DNA from: Tetramitus jugosus
Lineage: Eukaryota > Heterolobosea > Eutetramitea > Acrasida > Vahlkampfiidae
Assembly: GCA_937625935.1 (NCBI GenBank)
Contig: OW569350.1
Coordinates: 558,001 to 622,000 of the forward strand
DNA length: 64,000 nt
Reading direction: 5' to 3'
Shown here: one piece after another, positions 1 through 8,354 of the stretch
Position numbering within the stretch: position 1 is the stretch's first letter
How the letters are laid out: every line of letters begins with the position of its first letter
Translations under genes and position numbers: made by a program
The notes under the pieces: model-generated
What the model was told of the DNA's origin: nothing
Database searches by the model: none
What the model saw: the letters and a program-made list of their open reading frames with translations, nothing else

Positions 1-14
1 AGAATGGATCGTTG

Positions 15-1340
15 ATGATGGAAGACGAAGATGAAGATGAATCCTTTTTGCCAAGTCGTGCTGCTTTTACTCGTGCAGAAAAGTCAAACATGATTAAGCT
101 TTCAATCATGATTGCTATGGTGATTGTTTTGTTCCTTGCTGAGATTATTGTGGGTTATATTGGAAAGTCATTGGCTCTCATTTCTGATTCGTTCCATATG
201 CTGAGCGATGGCGTGTCTTTGGTTGTCGGTTTAGCAGCAATTATCGTACGTGTTTCTGTTTCGCGCCCAATTATTTTGGCGCTCATTTATTTTTTGTGTA
301 TCTGTGTACAGTTTTTTGGGTTGGTTGTTGGCCGCAGCAGCTTTGCTAACAAGCATTTTACTTTTTTCATACAACAACAGATTTCAAAGAAGAAGGCAAC
401 ATCCTCGTTGTCCTATGGCTATGGTCGTGCTGAGCTCTTGGGAGGTCTCATCAATGGTGTCTTTCTGATCAGTGTCGTCTTCTTTATTTACCTCGAAGCC
501 ATTCAAAGGTTCTTTGAGCCTCAGAAAATTGAAAATCCACTCTTGGTGTTGATTGTTGGTGCATTGGGTATGGCAGTCAACATCATTGGTATGATCATGT
601 TCTGTGGTCACGCTCACCATCATCATGGTCATGATCACGACCACGGACACGGTCATGGTCACTCCCACGACCATCACGAGCACAATCACGATCACCACGA
701 CCATGATCATGACCACGATCACGAACAAGGTCACAATCACAGTCACAATCATAGCCATGTTAACTTTAACATGCTCGGCGTGTTTTTGCACGTGTTTGGT
801 GATTTCTTGGGATCGATTGGTGTGGTTGTCACTGCCGGATTATTGCTCATCTTCAATGTGGACAAGCACAAATGGTTGCTCTACGTGGATCCAGCCATCA
901 GTGCCATTTTGGCCACCATTATCCTGTTTAGTTCTATTCCGTTGGTAACAAACTGTGCAAAGATTCTGTTGCAAAGAGTACCAAAGAACATTGCTATCCG
1001 TAATCTGAAGACTGAGATTCGTGCTGTTGAGGGAGTACACGATGTCCACGATTTACACATTTGGCAATTTGTCAGCTCAAAGGTCATCTCTTCCATGCAC
1101 GTCAAGGTGTATACAACCAGAGATTTCTATGCCATTGCATCCGATATTCAAGCCATTATGCACAGATATGGTGTGCATTCCACCACAATTCAACCAGAGG
1201 CGATAGTTGAAGGAAAGAGATCCTCATGCGAATTGATTTGCACCGAGAGTTGCTATGAGAATATGTGTTGTCCACCACAGCAAAAGACTGGACCTACCAC
1301 AAGAGCTCAACTTACACTCACTGCCCACCACGAACATTAA
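15..1340 (+). CDS. Zinc transporter, cation diffusion facilitator (ZnT/SLC30) family, one in-frame intron
   Basis: CDF transporter that would export Zn2+ from the cytosol into vesicles or out of the cell in exchange for protons. The spliced protein is about 397 residues. An acidic N-terminus is followed by paired membrane helices; the helix-II motif HMLSD (S, D and H ligands) is visible, as is a second HVFGD motif on helix V. Between helices IV and V is a long His/Asp-rich cytosolic loop (bases about 601-765), typical of zinc carriers. A C-terminal ferredoxin-like domain reads DVHDLHIW. Bases 246-380 (135 nt, GTACGT...CAG) are an intron that keeps the frame open: removing it joins AAII to ISKKKATSSLSYGYGRAE as in other ZnT proteins, while the read-through insert is hydrophobic and foreign to the family. 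The start is set at ATG 15 (ATG ATG); the frame is open to the window edge, so an earlier start is possible. An AATAAA lies shortly after the stop. Confidence 0.9.
   Translation: MMEDEDEDESFLPSRAAFTRAEKSNMIKLSIMIAMVIVLFLAEIIVGYIGKSLALISDSFHMLSDGVSLVVGLAAIIVRVSVSRPIILALIYFLCICVQFFGLVVGRSSFANKHFTFFIQQQISKKKATSSLSYGYGRAELLGGLINGVFLISVVFFIYLEAIQRFFEPQKIENPLLVLIVGALGMAVNIIGMIMFCGHAHHHHGHDHDHGHGHGHSHDHHEHNHDHHDHDHDHDHEQGHNHSHNHSHVNFNMLGVFLHVFGDFLGSIGVVVTAGLLLIFNVDKHKWLLYVDPAISAILATIILFSSIPLVTNCAKILLQRVPKNIAIRNLKTEIRAVEGVHDVHDLHIWQFVSSKVISSMHVKVYTTRDFYAIASDIQAIMHRYGVHSTTIQPEAIVEGKRSSCELICTESCYENMCCPPQQKTGPTTRAQLTLTAHHEH
246..380 (+). other. Intron, in frame (135 nt)
   Basis: It begins GTACGT and ends AACAACAG, with phase 0 on both sides. 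The length is a multiple of three and it holds no in-frame stop, so automatic gene calling would translate it. The CDF alignment is continuous only when it is removed. Confidence 0.8.
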
Positions 1341-1392
1341 CTCTTGACACCCGAATAAAGTTGTACAAAGATCCTTTCTATTTATTGTATGA

Positions 1393-3816
1393 CTATCCTC
1401 TGTTCACTGATGGACGAGCAAAATTGTAGAAGATCGGTATCAAAATAAGGAATACAACGAAAACGACAACCAGAACCATGATCAACCAGTATGGAATACC
1501 GGTTTCAACCTTTTGTCTCTCCATGGCTGACAAGAAGGACAAAATACCTTGGAAGTCCTCATTGGTTGCAACAATTGTTTTCAGGGTATCAATATTGGTT
1601 GGGTCTCCATTTTCCTTGGCATTATGGAACAGACTGTTCAGAGCAGCAAGTGTTGAAGGTAATAAATATCTGTGATGCAAGAAGCCATCTGTTTCGTCTT
1701 CAGTCTTTTGTCCCTTTTTCTTTGCTTTGTTACGGTTTGTTAAATGAGTGACCATAGTTTCAATCACGTTTGCTTCCAATAACTTGCTAAAGATTGGACC
1801 TGCATTCTTATAAGGCTTGATTAATAATGAGAAATACTTCAATAGGACCATCGCACTGTACCGGAGCTCCCATGCATTTGTGTCTCCCTTCTGACCATTG
1901 ATATCAGCAACCAATGTATCGACGAGTGAGTAGTCCTTCTTCTGATCATCATGCTCTTCCATTGCAATCACTCTCTGAGCCAAGTCCTTGCATTTAATGA
2001 GAGAGGACAATGCTGCATAAGCATTCATGACTAATGGCCTTCTCTGATTCGTAGTATTGGAGTTAATGTTGACAAAAATTGGTTTCTTGTACTTGATGAG
2101 AGATACAAGTCTAGCGAGCAGGTCTTCCTCTGCTGAAGGTTGCAAGCAATACTTTTTCACTACTTGATTGGTGATCTTGCTGGACTTTCCGCAAACCTTT
2201 GCAATAATATAACAGCAGAGTGATACAATATATACATCGTTACAAATGTTATGTTCCTCCTTCGAGTCTGCCTCAGGGTCAGTAAATGCGTACAGTACAG
2301 CAATCGCTGCGTCACAAACATATTGCAAAAATGATTGAGGAATAGTGTGCTCATGATTCATCATCACGCTCAACGTATACAGAGAGTTCTCCACAATCTC
2401 ACGATAATCAATTCTAAATTTGTTGTCAACCACAGCTCCACCCAGTTCGGAAGCCTTTTGAATCATATCACTGTCCAACAAGTCACTAAACAAGTCAATC
2501 ACATTGATATCGGACAACAAATCCACAAATTGTTCAAATCTGTCTTGAGATGTTGTCGAATTCAACGCATCGGTCAACAATTGCAAGCACATAAATACAA
2601 TATAACTCCAAGCAACTGTCTCACGGCGATTTGGTGTCTGATTCAACACAAAGTCAATCGCAGAACGCAACGACTCCTTGTTCAACAATTGTTGTTTCAT
2701 TTTCAAGAGCGCAGACACATTTTCTTCGTCAAATGAATTCGGATCAGTGTTCGTTGATTCTTCACTCTCCTTCTTGTCCTCACCGAACATTGCCTTCTCT
2801 GGATCGAAATCCTCCTCGTCCATCTCATCCAACTCCTCTTCCTCTTCAATCTGCTGCTGTAGCTTCTTTTTTCTGTTTTCCTTGTTGACATTCTTGTTGC
2901 TTGCTTGAGTGGCACCACCAGTCTCTGCCTCCTGTTTCTCTCTCTCTTGTCTCTGTGTGTTCTGAATATAATTGACCTGAGCGGCTCTTGCTACTACAGC
3001 TCTATACACACTCATCAACAGAGTGTACCACTGAATACACATGAATTTGATGACTGACATGGGTGGTCCATTCTTCAGCACTGGTGAGATCCATACATGA
3101 ACAATTCCACACTCCATAATTTTGTTGTACTTTTGATGAACAGTCAATTGGAACAGCAGAGAGTGAATTCTGAGAGCAGAGACGGATCCTCCGTGAGTGG
3201 GAGTCAGAGCAGCTGCTTCCTTCTTTAGGAATGTGACACACTTTTGAATCGAATCATCGGAAAATGACTTGATGGTCTGCTGTAGCTCCTGTTCTCTTTC
3301 TTTTGTGAGTTTTTTCCTCTTTTTTTCTTCGACTTTAGCGGCGGCCGATGATGTGGATCGTGTCAGTGAGGAACTATCGTCGCTACTGCTGCTGTTGATA
3401 TTTTGACTCTTTGGCTGAACTTTTTCAAAAATTTTTTGATACAGTGAATCCATGTGTTCATTCACAGCGTCATCAGTGTCCAATTGTGAGCGAGTTTCGA
3501 GTCGATGTTTAATATTGAGTTCATTACATATTTGAGCCATCAACTCTTCGAACGCTTGCTTTTGATCATTTGACGAGTGTTGTTTCAAATGAGAATTGGC
3601 AATCATTTGTGAAATTTCATCGTCATGTTCCACTGATGAAGCCGCATTGGATGATTGTTGCTTCATGATTGATAGAGAGGGAAGAACGACGCGTAGCAGA
3701 GACTCTCTCACGTACAATTGAAGTTGTTGCATGGTGGATAGCTGTTGGAAAATGGCATCCACAGAGAGTGGTGCTTGTGTGGATGGTGTTGTTGATGATT
3801 TGATGGGCTTGACCAT
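1393..3816 (-). CDS. Large helical protein with C-terminal membrane anchor, function unknown
   Basis: A predicted 807-residue protein I do not recognise. The start is ATG at 3816; the frame extends four codons further only through a TTG. Visible parts in order: a Ser/Gln-rich N-terminus; a charged linker (SSSDDSSSLTRS) followed by a basic stretch (EEKKRKKLTKERE); a helical block with repeated Leu-rich segments resembling armadillo/HEAT-type helices; a very acidic stretch (EEEEELDEMDEEDFDPE) near residues 330-350; more helical repeats; and one hydrophobic segment (WLIMVLVVVFVVFLILIPIF) about 15 residues from the C-terminus. This is the layout of a tail-anchored protein with its helical body in the cytosol, perhaps on ER or mitochondria. 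No catalytic motif is seen. It is convergent with the zinc transporter, about 50 bp between stops. Confidence 0.75.
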   Translation of the reverse strand: MVKPIKSSTTPSTQAPLSVDAIFQQLSTMQQLQLYVRESLLRVVLPSLSIMKQQSSNAASSVEHDDEISQMIANSHLKQHSSNDQKQAFEELMAQICNELNIKHRLETRSQLDTDDAVNEHMDSLYQKIFEKVQPKSQNINSSSSDDSSSLTRSTSSAAAKVEEKKRKKLTKEREQELQQTIKSFSDDSIQKCVTFLKKEAAALTPTHGGSVSALRIHSLLFQLTVHQKYNKIMECGIVHVWISPVLKNGPPMSVIKFMCIQWYTLLMSVYRAVVARAAQVNYIQNTQRQEREKQEAETGGATQASNKNVNKENRKKKLQQQIEEEEELDEMDEEDFDPEKAMFGEDKKESEESTNTDPNSFDEENVSALLKMKQQLLNKESLRSAIDFVLNQTPNRRETVAWSYIVFMCLQLLTDALNSTTSQDRFEQFVDLLSDINVIDLFSDLLDSDMIQKASELGGAVVDNKFRIDYREIVENSLYTLSVMMNHEHTIPQSFLQYVCDAAIAVLYAFTDPEADSKEEHNICNDVYIVSLCCYIIAKVCGKSSKITNQVVKKYCLQPSAEEDLLARLVSLIKYKKPIFVNINSNTTNQRRPLVMNAYAALSSLIKCKDLAQRVIAMEEHDDQKKDYSLVDTLVADINGQKGDTNAWELRYSAMVLLKYFSLLIKPYKNAGPIFSKLLEANVIETMVTHLTNRNKAKKKGQKTEDETDGFLHHRYLLPSTLAALNSLFHNAKENGDPTNIDTLKTIVATNEDFQGILSFLSAMERQKVETGIPYWLIMVLVVVFVVFLILIPIFYNFARPSVNRG

Positions 3817-4286
3817 GGTAATCTCCAATTTTTTTTTTGATTGCTATGTTGTTTTGTTGTTGATGGAAACAGAATCAGAACCATTTTTTCTGTGGGCGGA
3901 GATTCCAACACGAGCAAATTATTGTTGTAAGAATATCGGACTAATGTCGTTGTAATAGCGGGGATAGTCTTAGTGGAAGTGTCATGGTCGGAAATTGGGC
4001 TGCATGGATTGACTGAGCAGCAGTAGGTCCTTTATTCGCGAGAATGCTTGTTCTTCTTTGGTCTTCCTTTTGTTGGAATCCCCACAAAGAAATGAAAAAA
4101 AAGTATCTTATTCGCTCAACAATTTATTTTTGAAGGTTCAAAAACCACATTGCATTTTTTTTTTTTTTTTACTATGATGAGGATCAGAATGGTGAGGTGG
4201 AATATCAGCCACAGTGGTGAGTACTCTCTCATGACCAATATGATTGTATGACGCAAATGTACCGACTGTGCTGTGCTGGAACTAGT
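3817..4286. other. Intergenic, no gene seen
   Basis: It holds the 5' flank of the tail-anchored protein gene, a run of about 18 T around 4157-4174, and unremarkable AT-rich sequence up to the Harbinger-like element. No credible ORF on either strand. Confidence 0.5.
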
Positions 4287-4424
4287 GAGTGACCGTAGGA
4301 GCGGGCTCTGGCACGGCTTAAATATCGACCCTTGCACTTACTCGTAGATCCAGCACAGCCGATTCACAAATGCACATTCAATCATCCAGTGTCATCTGTA
4401 CAGTGCACCACAAAAACCTCAAGG

Positions 4425-5489
4425 TCAGCAGTAATGACCCAAACCTTTTTTCCACATAAACATCCCACATGCCACAAACACACAACCAGTCAGTAGGGCA
4501 TGATTGTGTCTAAACTCTGTGCTCAGTGACCTGCATGTTTTAATAAAGCAATTCACATGTTCAACTACTATCTGCTCAGACCTTGTCACCCTCAAAAATT
4601 CACGACAACCGTCGCCGTGAATCATGTTGCTTTTCAACCCTGCAACGACATAGTCCACATTCTGGAATCCGGGATCACCCAAAGCAAAGTTTTGTCCTTC
4701 TTCATTGCAAATACGTTGGAACAAGCCACATCGCCTCGCACATGCCGAATCCGACAATCTTCCTGGATAATTAGTGCTAAAAGCAATGATGTTGCCATCG
4801 AAATCCACAAGCAACAACGTTTGAATCCAGTGACCATTCTTATCGTTGCGATACCATCTGTGTTGTGCAGCAGACGGTTTCTGAATCATATGTGCAGTCC
4901 CATCAATAACAAATATGATGCGCTGACTGACAGACGAAGATAAGTCACTTAGCTTTTTGTTAGGAATATATTGTATAAAGTGTTCAACCATATAAGGGAT
5001 CGTTGCGTTGATACATTTGGAAACAACATATTCCGAGACGCCAAACTCGGATGATAGAATAGAATATCTCGGGTACTGGATGATCCAGTACATTGTCAAT
5101 AGGATCTGGTTTTCAAAAGTGAGGCATTTGGATTCATCACTCATAATGAGTTCAAATCTTCGCATTGCTCCAACAATCTCGTCAAACTCATTCTGAGTAA
5201 TGTGGAGTAGCTGCTTGAACTGGCGATCGGAGCCAGAAGACCATCTATTGTAAACATCGTTTCCCTTGTACGACTGCCTCCTCTTGTTCTTGACCACACC
5301 GCGTCCAAGGCCATGATTTGTTTGGGATCTTCTCATGGCTGATCGCCCATAATCAATCGACTCTTCACTCAAGCATGAAAGGAGAAGTAAGATTGTTGCC
5401 GCCTTCACCTTTTTGTTGCTGTTCATTGTTTTGTTGAAGACGAGGTTGACTTCAACAAAAGCTTTGAAAACCAAACCAAGAAAAAACAT
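4425..5489 (-). CDS. Harbinger-type DDE transposase (DDE_Tnp_4 / HARBI1-like)
   Basis: A 354-residue nuclease of the DDE superfamily that would cut and paste the element. Visible pieces: a helical/HTH-like N-terminal half (LTFENQILLTMYWI, YSILSSEFGVSEYVVSKCI); the first catalytic Asp in FVIDGTAHMIQKP; the second in LGDPGF; and the likely Glu in the segment EQIVVEHVNCFIK, which in the family reads R..VE..FG.LK. The ATG at 5489 gives a hydrophobic N-terminus (FFLGLVFKAF) and lies only 6 bp from the start codon of the divergent partner. The internal ATG at 5426 (MNSNKKVKAA) gives a more ordinary start and leaves room for a promoter, so it may be the real one. A dead homologue lies at 40690-41115. 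Confidence 0.85.
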   Translation of the reverse strand: MFFLGLVFKAFVEVNLVFNKTMNSNKKVKAATILLLLSCLSEESIDYGRSAMRRSQTNHGLGRGVVKNKRRQSYKGNDVYNRWSSGSDRQFKQLLHITQNEFDEIVGAMRRFELIMSDESKCLTFENQILLTMYWIIQYPRYSILSSEFGVSEYVVSKCINATIPYMVEHFIQYIPNKKLSDLSSSVSQRIIFVIDGTAHMIQKPSAAQHRWYRNDKNGHWIQTLLLVDFDGNIIAFSTNYPGRLSDSACARRCGLFQRICNEEGQNFALGDPGFQNVDYVVAGLKSNMIHGDGCREFLRVTRSEQIVVEHVNCFIKTCRSLSTEFRHNHALLTGCVFVACGMFMWKKGLGHYC

Positions 5490-5500
5490 CTCGACATGTT
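5485..5500. promoter_or_regulatory. Near-palindrome containing both divergent start codons of the transposon
   Basis: aacat-ctcgac-atgtt: the arms are perfect inverted repeats and each contains one of the two ATG codons. It may be an operator-like site for element-encoded proteins or simply chance; seen directly, function unknown. Confidence 0.35.
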
Positions 5501-6497
5501 CACAACCGATATCAGCGCTGCCCTACTTAGTGTACGATCGACAACATCATCACAACAATCATTACCTGGTATCTCACCATCACCACCATCAGCACCATCA
5601 AACGGTGCCAGTCAATTAGACCAGTCATCATCAAATCAGTCACAGGATTCTCGAGTATCTGATGCTCTTGGATTCCCTTCAGATGATGAGGATTTACTTG
5701 ATAAGGCTATTTCTCCCGTTACACTCAGAAGTTCTAAATCTCCTCGTCAACCGGTCGTTCGGATCAATAAAAAATGGTCGCGCATTCTTTGTTCCGCATA
5801 TGTCATGTGCGATCTGAAAATGGATTCGCTGTTCCGAGAAAATCGCGTTCGAACCGTCATGGCCCAAATAAAGAAGGCTATGGAGGAGAAGACAAAACAG
5901 CCTGTCAACGAAGAGACCGTGAAATTGAAGATTCAAAATCACATCTATTCAAAGAACACAGCCAGAAATGAGAAACAGGGGAACAGGTTGGGAACGAAGA
6001 AACGAAGCGCTGTCATTGCCGGATTGAATGAAGATACCTCCGAGGACGAGGTTGATATTGTGCCCGATGTGGTTCGACCCCTGAGTGATCTTGAGCAACT
6101 GCTCGAAGATGGAGAGGATGATCATGCGTCGTCATCCGTTGACAGTGAAACAATCCGAACAGCAGATAATTTCTTGGAGTTCTCTCGACAGGAGAAATCG
6201 AACACCCAAATTAGGAATGAAGCGATCTCCGAGAAACGAGGCGAGAAAATTTCTCTGTCAAACAAGATCAGGCGCCAAGAGGAATCTCGCGACAGAATGG
6301 AAGAGATGAAGACCATGGTCATGGCTTCATGTATGAGAATTCTTGAAGGTGGTCAAGCGACCACCACAGAAGATGAATTTTCGTCCAGGCTTTCAAGGAT
6401 TGAGCAAGCCCACAAGGACACTCAAAGAGATGTTGTTGCTATCAGGCAGTTGATGGACCGCTTGTTGCAACACTTGGATGGCGAAGAACAACAATAA
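5496..6497 (+). CDS. Harbinger accessory protein (Myb/SANT-like DNA-binding partner)
   Basis: A 333-residue protein encoded head to head with the transposase. In PIF/Harbinger elements the second ORF encodes a Myb/SANT or trihelix-like protein that carries the transposase to the nucleus and to DNA ends. Here the N-terminus is Ser/Pro/Gln-rich and disordered. Residues of about 90-165 form a Trp-containing helical block (KKWSRILCSAYVMCD...VRTVMAQIKKAMEE) consistent with such a domain. An acidic stretch follows, and the C-terminal 80 residues form a coiled coil ending LMDRLLQHLDGEEQQ. The assignment rests mainly on gene layout; the Myb-like fold is inferred, as the classic spaced-Trp pattern is not obvious. 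Confidence 0.6.
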   Translation: MFTTDISAALLSVRSTTSSQQSLPGISPSPPSAPSNGASQLDQSSSNQSQDSRVSDALGFPSDDEDLLDKAISPVTLRSSKSPRQPVVRINKKWSRILCSAYVMCDLKMDSLFRENRVRTVMAQIKKAMEEKTKQPVNEETVKLKIQNHIYSKNTARNEKQGNRLGTKKRSAVIAGLNEDTSEDEVDIVPDVVRPLSDLEQLLEDGEDDHASSSVDSETIRTADNFLEFSRQEKSNTQIRNEAISEKRGEKISLSNKIRRQEESRDRMEEMKTMVMASCMRILEGGQATTTEDEFSSRLSRIEQAHKDTQRDVVAIRQLMDRLLQHLDGEEQQ

Positions 6498-6564
6498 ATT
6501 GAATGGAACCTTCCACTTTATTTTACAACGAATAAGATCTGCAGAACCATCCCCAACAGCTTGG

Positions 6565-6588
6565 AAGATTTTGGGTGCCCAAAATCTT
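6565..6588. repeat. Perfect 24-bp palindrome (11-bp arms, 2-nt centre)
   Basis: Arms aagattttggg and cccaaaatctt are separated by tg. It lies 68 bp after the accessory ORF and 163 bp before the next gene. Possible roles are a transposase or accessory-protein binding site, or an RNA hairpin in the 3' UTR. It is absent from the degenerate second copy of the element. Confidence 0.6.
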
Positions 6589-6751
6589 GTCAAACAAAAT
6601 TCAGAATAAAAGCCCTAGTGCCAAGGTTTTTGTGTGGAAAAAAATTTTCCTATCTGGTTGGACAGCCTGTCCTGAACCACAACAACTGCAAAACAATCAA
6701 TTTGTTTTGATTTTCACTGAATAGCTCAAAAGATTATTTTCATCCCAGCGA

Positions 6752-8203
6752 ATGAGAGGAACAGAAGAATTGGTTTCAACACCTGCCATGGATTACGGCA
6801 CGGATATTCCTTCAAATTTTGGTATCAATTATCAGGATACAGATGAAGAGAGTGAATTATTGTTGAGAGCAGGAGATGCTGAGAGCTCGCCGTCGACACC
6901 GCCTCAACCAAGTACGTTGGTTCGTTTTGTGAATTATGTGAGGAATTCTGAATTCGTGACTAGTGACGACTGGTGGTCAGTTTACATAGGATTTGTCATG
7001 TTTACAATCACGGTGCCTCTCGTGCTAAAGTTATCCATGTCTATGCCAGTGTTTAGCAAGTGGAAATCGCGTGTTAGAGATACGCTAGTTGGTAACGATT
7101 CTGTGGTTTTGAAACTGTTAGCATTTCATTACATTACACTATTGATGCTGGCTATCGCATTTAAAGCGATGAAGAAGAGTGTCAATGCATCATTAATTGC
7201 AGGCTTTTCCTTAGTGTTCTGGATATCGGTCATTTCGAAGATCATAGGAGCTAATGTGATATTAAAGAGCGGTGGCTTAGGAGATTCCGTGTGGGCCATT
7301 ATTATCGGAGCTCTAATTACGAATACTGTATTCTTTTCGCGGAATCAACTTCCTGACTGGCTCAAGAATGTTGTTGTAACTGAATTCTATATCAAGATTT
7401 CTGTTGTGCTGTTGGCTGTGGATTTGAGTTTGTTTGGTCAGATTGGCCTCCAAGGATTTATTACTACTTGGGTAGATACACCAATTGTGTTGGGTGTGAT
7501 GTTTCTTGTGGGTGTTTTCATCTTTCGGTTGAGTAAGGACGATTCCATTATCTTAGTTGGAGGTGCAACGATTTGTGGATCATCCGCCGCTACTGCTATC
7601 ACGAGTTCCATCGGAGGAGATAAACAGGTTGCAAGTCTGGTGATAGCAATTATGTCCTTTTTCACTGTCCCTCTAATTCCAACGATGCCACTCTTTGCTA
7701 CAGCCTTGAAAATTAATCCCAGAGTGTCTGGAGCTTGGATAGGAGGAAGTGTAGACAGCACGGGTGCAGTGATTGCAACAGCCTCTTCACTTGGTCCTAC
7801 AGCACTTGAAACAGCAGCAATTGTCAAAATGATGCAAAATATTATTATTGGACCGGTGTGCCTACTTTTGACCGTCATATGGACCAAGAAATTCAACCCA
7901 AAGGTACTGTACGATCGATTTCCAAAGTTTGTACTCGGTTTCATGATTCTATCAGGCATTATCTCTGTCGCTATCCCTCGTGCCACGAGATCTATTGCTC
8001 AAAAGAACGTGTTTATTATCTCTGAATGGTTCTCTTCGTTCGGTTTTGTCTGCATTGGTCTAGAGCTCAACATGCGTAAGCTTTTTGAAGACTTGAAGAA
8101 GAATGGCATACGATTCATAGCACTCTACATCATTTGTCAATTGATGGACCTGTGCACCACTTTTGGATTTGCTTATGTTTCTTTTACTTTCTTGAAACTA
8201 TGA
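6752..8203 (+). CDS. YeiH/UPF0324 family multi-pass membrane protein (putative anion exporter)
   Basis: A 483-residue integral membrane protein. After an acidic cytosolic N-terminus of about 85 residues come some ten or more hydrophobic helices. The family signature motifs are clear: GGATICGSSAATA, GGSVDSTGAVIATAS and VKMMQNIIIG. The family (YeiH, Cons_hypoth698, UPF0324) is mainly bacterial; members are annotated as putative sulfate or small-anion exporters without firm substrate proof. The protein starts at ATG 6752 and is intronless; an AATAAA follows the stop by about 15 bp. A eukaryotic member with an added N-terminal tail suggests transfer from bacteria, but neighbouring codon use looks similar, so transfer would be old. 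Substrate unknown. Confidence 0.8.
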   Translation: MRGTEELVSTPAMDYGTDIPSNFGINYQDTDEESELLLRAGDAESSPSTPPQPSTLVRFVNYVRNSEFVTSDDWWSVYIGFVMFTITVPLVLKLSMSMPVFSKWKSRVRDTLVGNDSVVLKLLAFHYITLLMLAIAFKAMKKSVNASLIAGFSLVFWISVISKIIGANVILKSGGLGDSVWAIIIGALITNTVFFSRNQLPDWLKNVVVTEFYIKISVVLLAVDLSLFGQIGLQGFITTWVDTPIVLGVMFLVGVFIFRLSKDDSIILVGGATICGSSAATAITSSIGGDKQVASLVIAIMSFFTVPLIPTMPLFATALKINPRVSGAWIGGSVDSTGAVIATASSLGPTALETAAIVKMMQNIIIGPVCLLLTVIWTKKFNPKVLYDRFPKFVLGFMILSGIISVAIPRATRSIAQKNVFIISEWFSSFGFVCIGLELNMRKLFEDLKKNGIRFIALYIICQLMDLCTTFGFAYVSFTFLKL

Positions 8204-8354
8204 GATAGCACGTACATTCCAATAAAGCTGAAAGCAGCGAGGTTACCCAAACTCTTGAGTTCGGAAAAAACTTGTGGCACATAGAGAATTCAGCTTGGAA
8301 GCAATTGTTCGCATTTTTAGTGAACTTGTCCACACAATATTCACACAAACAAAC

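Larger units (their letters stand above)
4287..6590. mobile_element. PIF/Harbinger-like DNA transposon with two divergent ORFs
   Basis: A transposase gene (minus strand) and an accessory-protein gene (plus strand) are transcribed away from each other, the classic two-gene layout of PIF/Harbinger elements. The left part, including about 140 bp of non-coding sequence beyond the transposase stop (from about 4287), is homologous to a second, degenerate copy starting near 40550; shared words include cggcttaaatatcg and cccttgcactta. That repeat supports the left boundary. The right boundary is a guess, placed past the accessory gene and a strong palindrome at 6565-6588. By eye I could not find convincing terminal inverted repeats or a 3-bp target duplication. 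Both ORFs are intact, so the copy may be recent or even active. Confidence 0.7.

Noticed and set aside
384-791. Minus-strand frame of 135 codons opposite the zinc transporter
   Set aside because: It is the mirror of the His-rich repeat loop; the Val/Met/Ile-rich translation is an artefact of GAC/CAC codons.
4287-6672. Terminal inverted repeats of the Harbinger element
   Set aside because: Partial matches such as ggaactag/ggcactag between the left flank and 6600-6640 are too short to separate from chance. A small palindrome at 6660-6672 (ggacag-c-ctgtcc) is also not convincing.
7438-7986. Minus-strand frame of 182 codons inside the YeiH-like gene
   Set aside because: Antisense to a well-supported membrane protein with family motifs; no own resemblance.
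8274-8354. N-terminal extension of the F-box/ankyrin frame from GTG
   Set aside because: Non-ATG start; ATG 8355 is available with a normal context.
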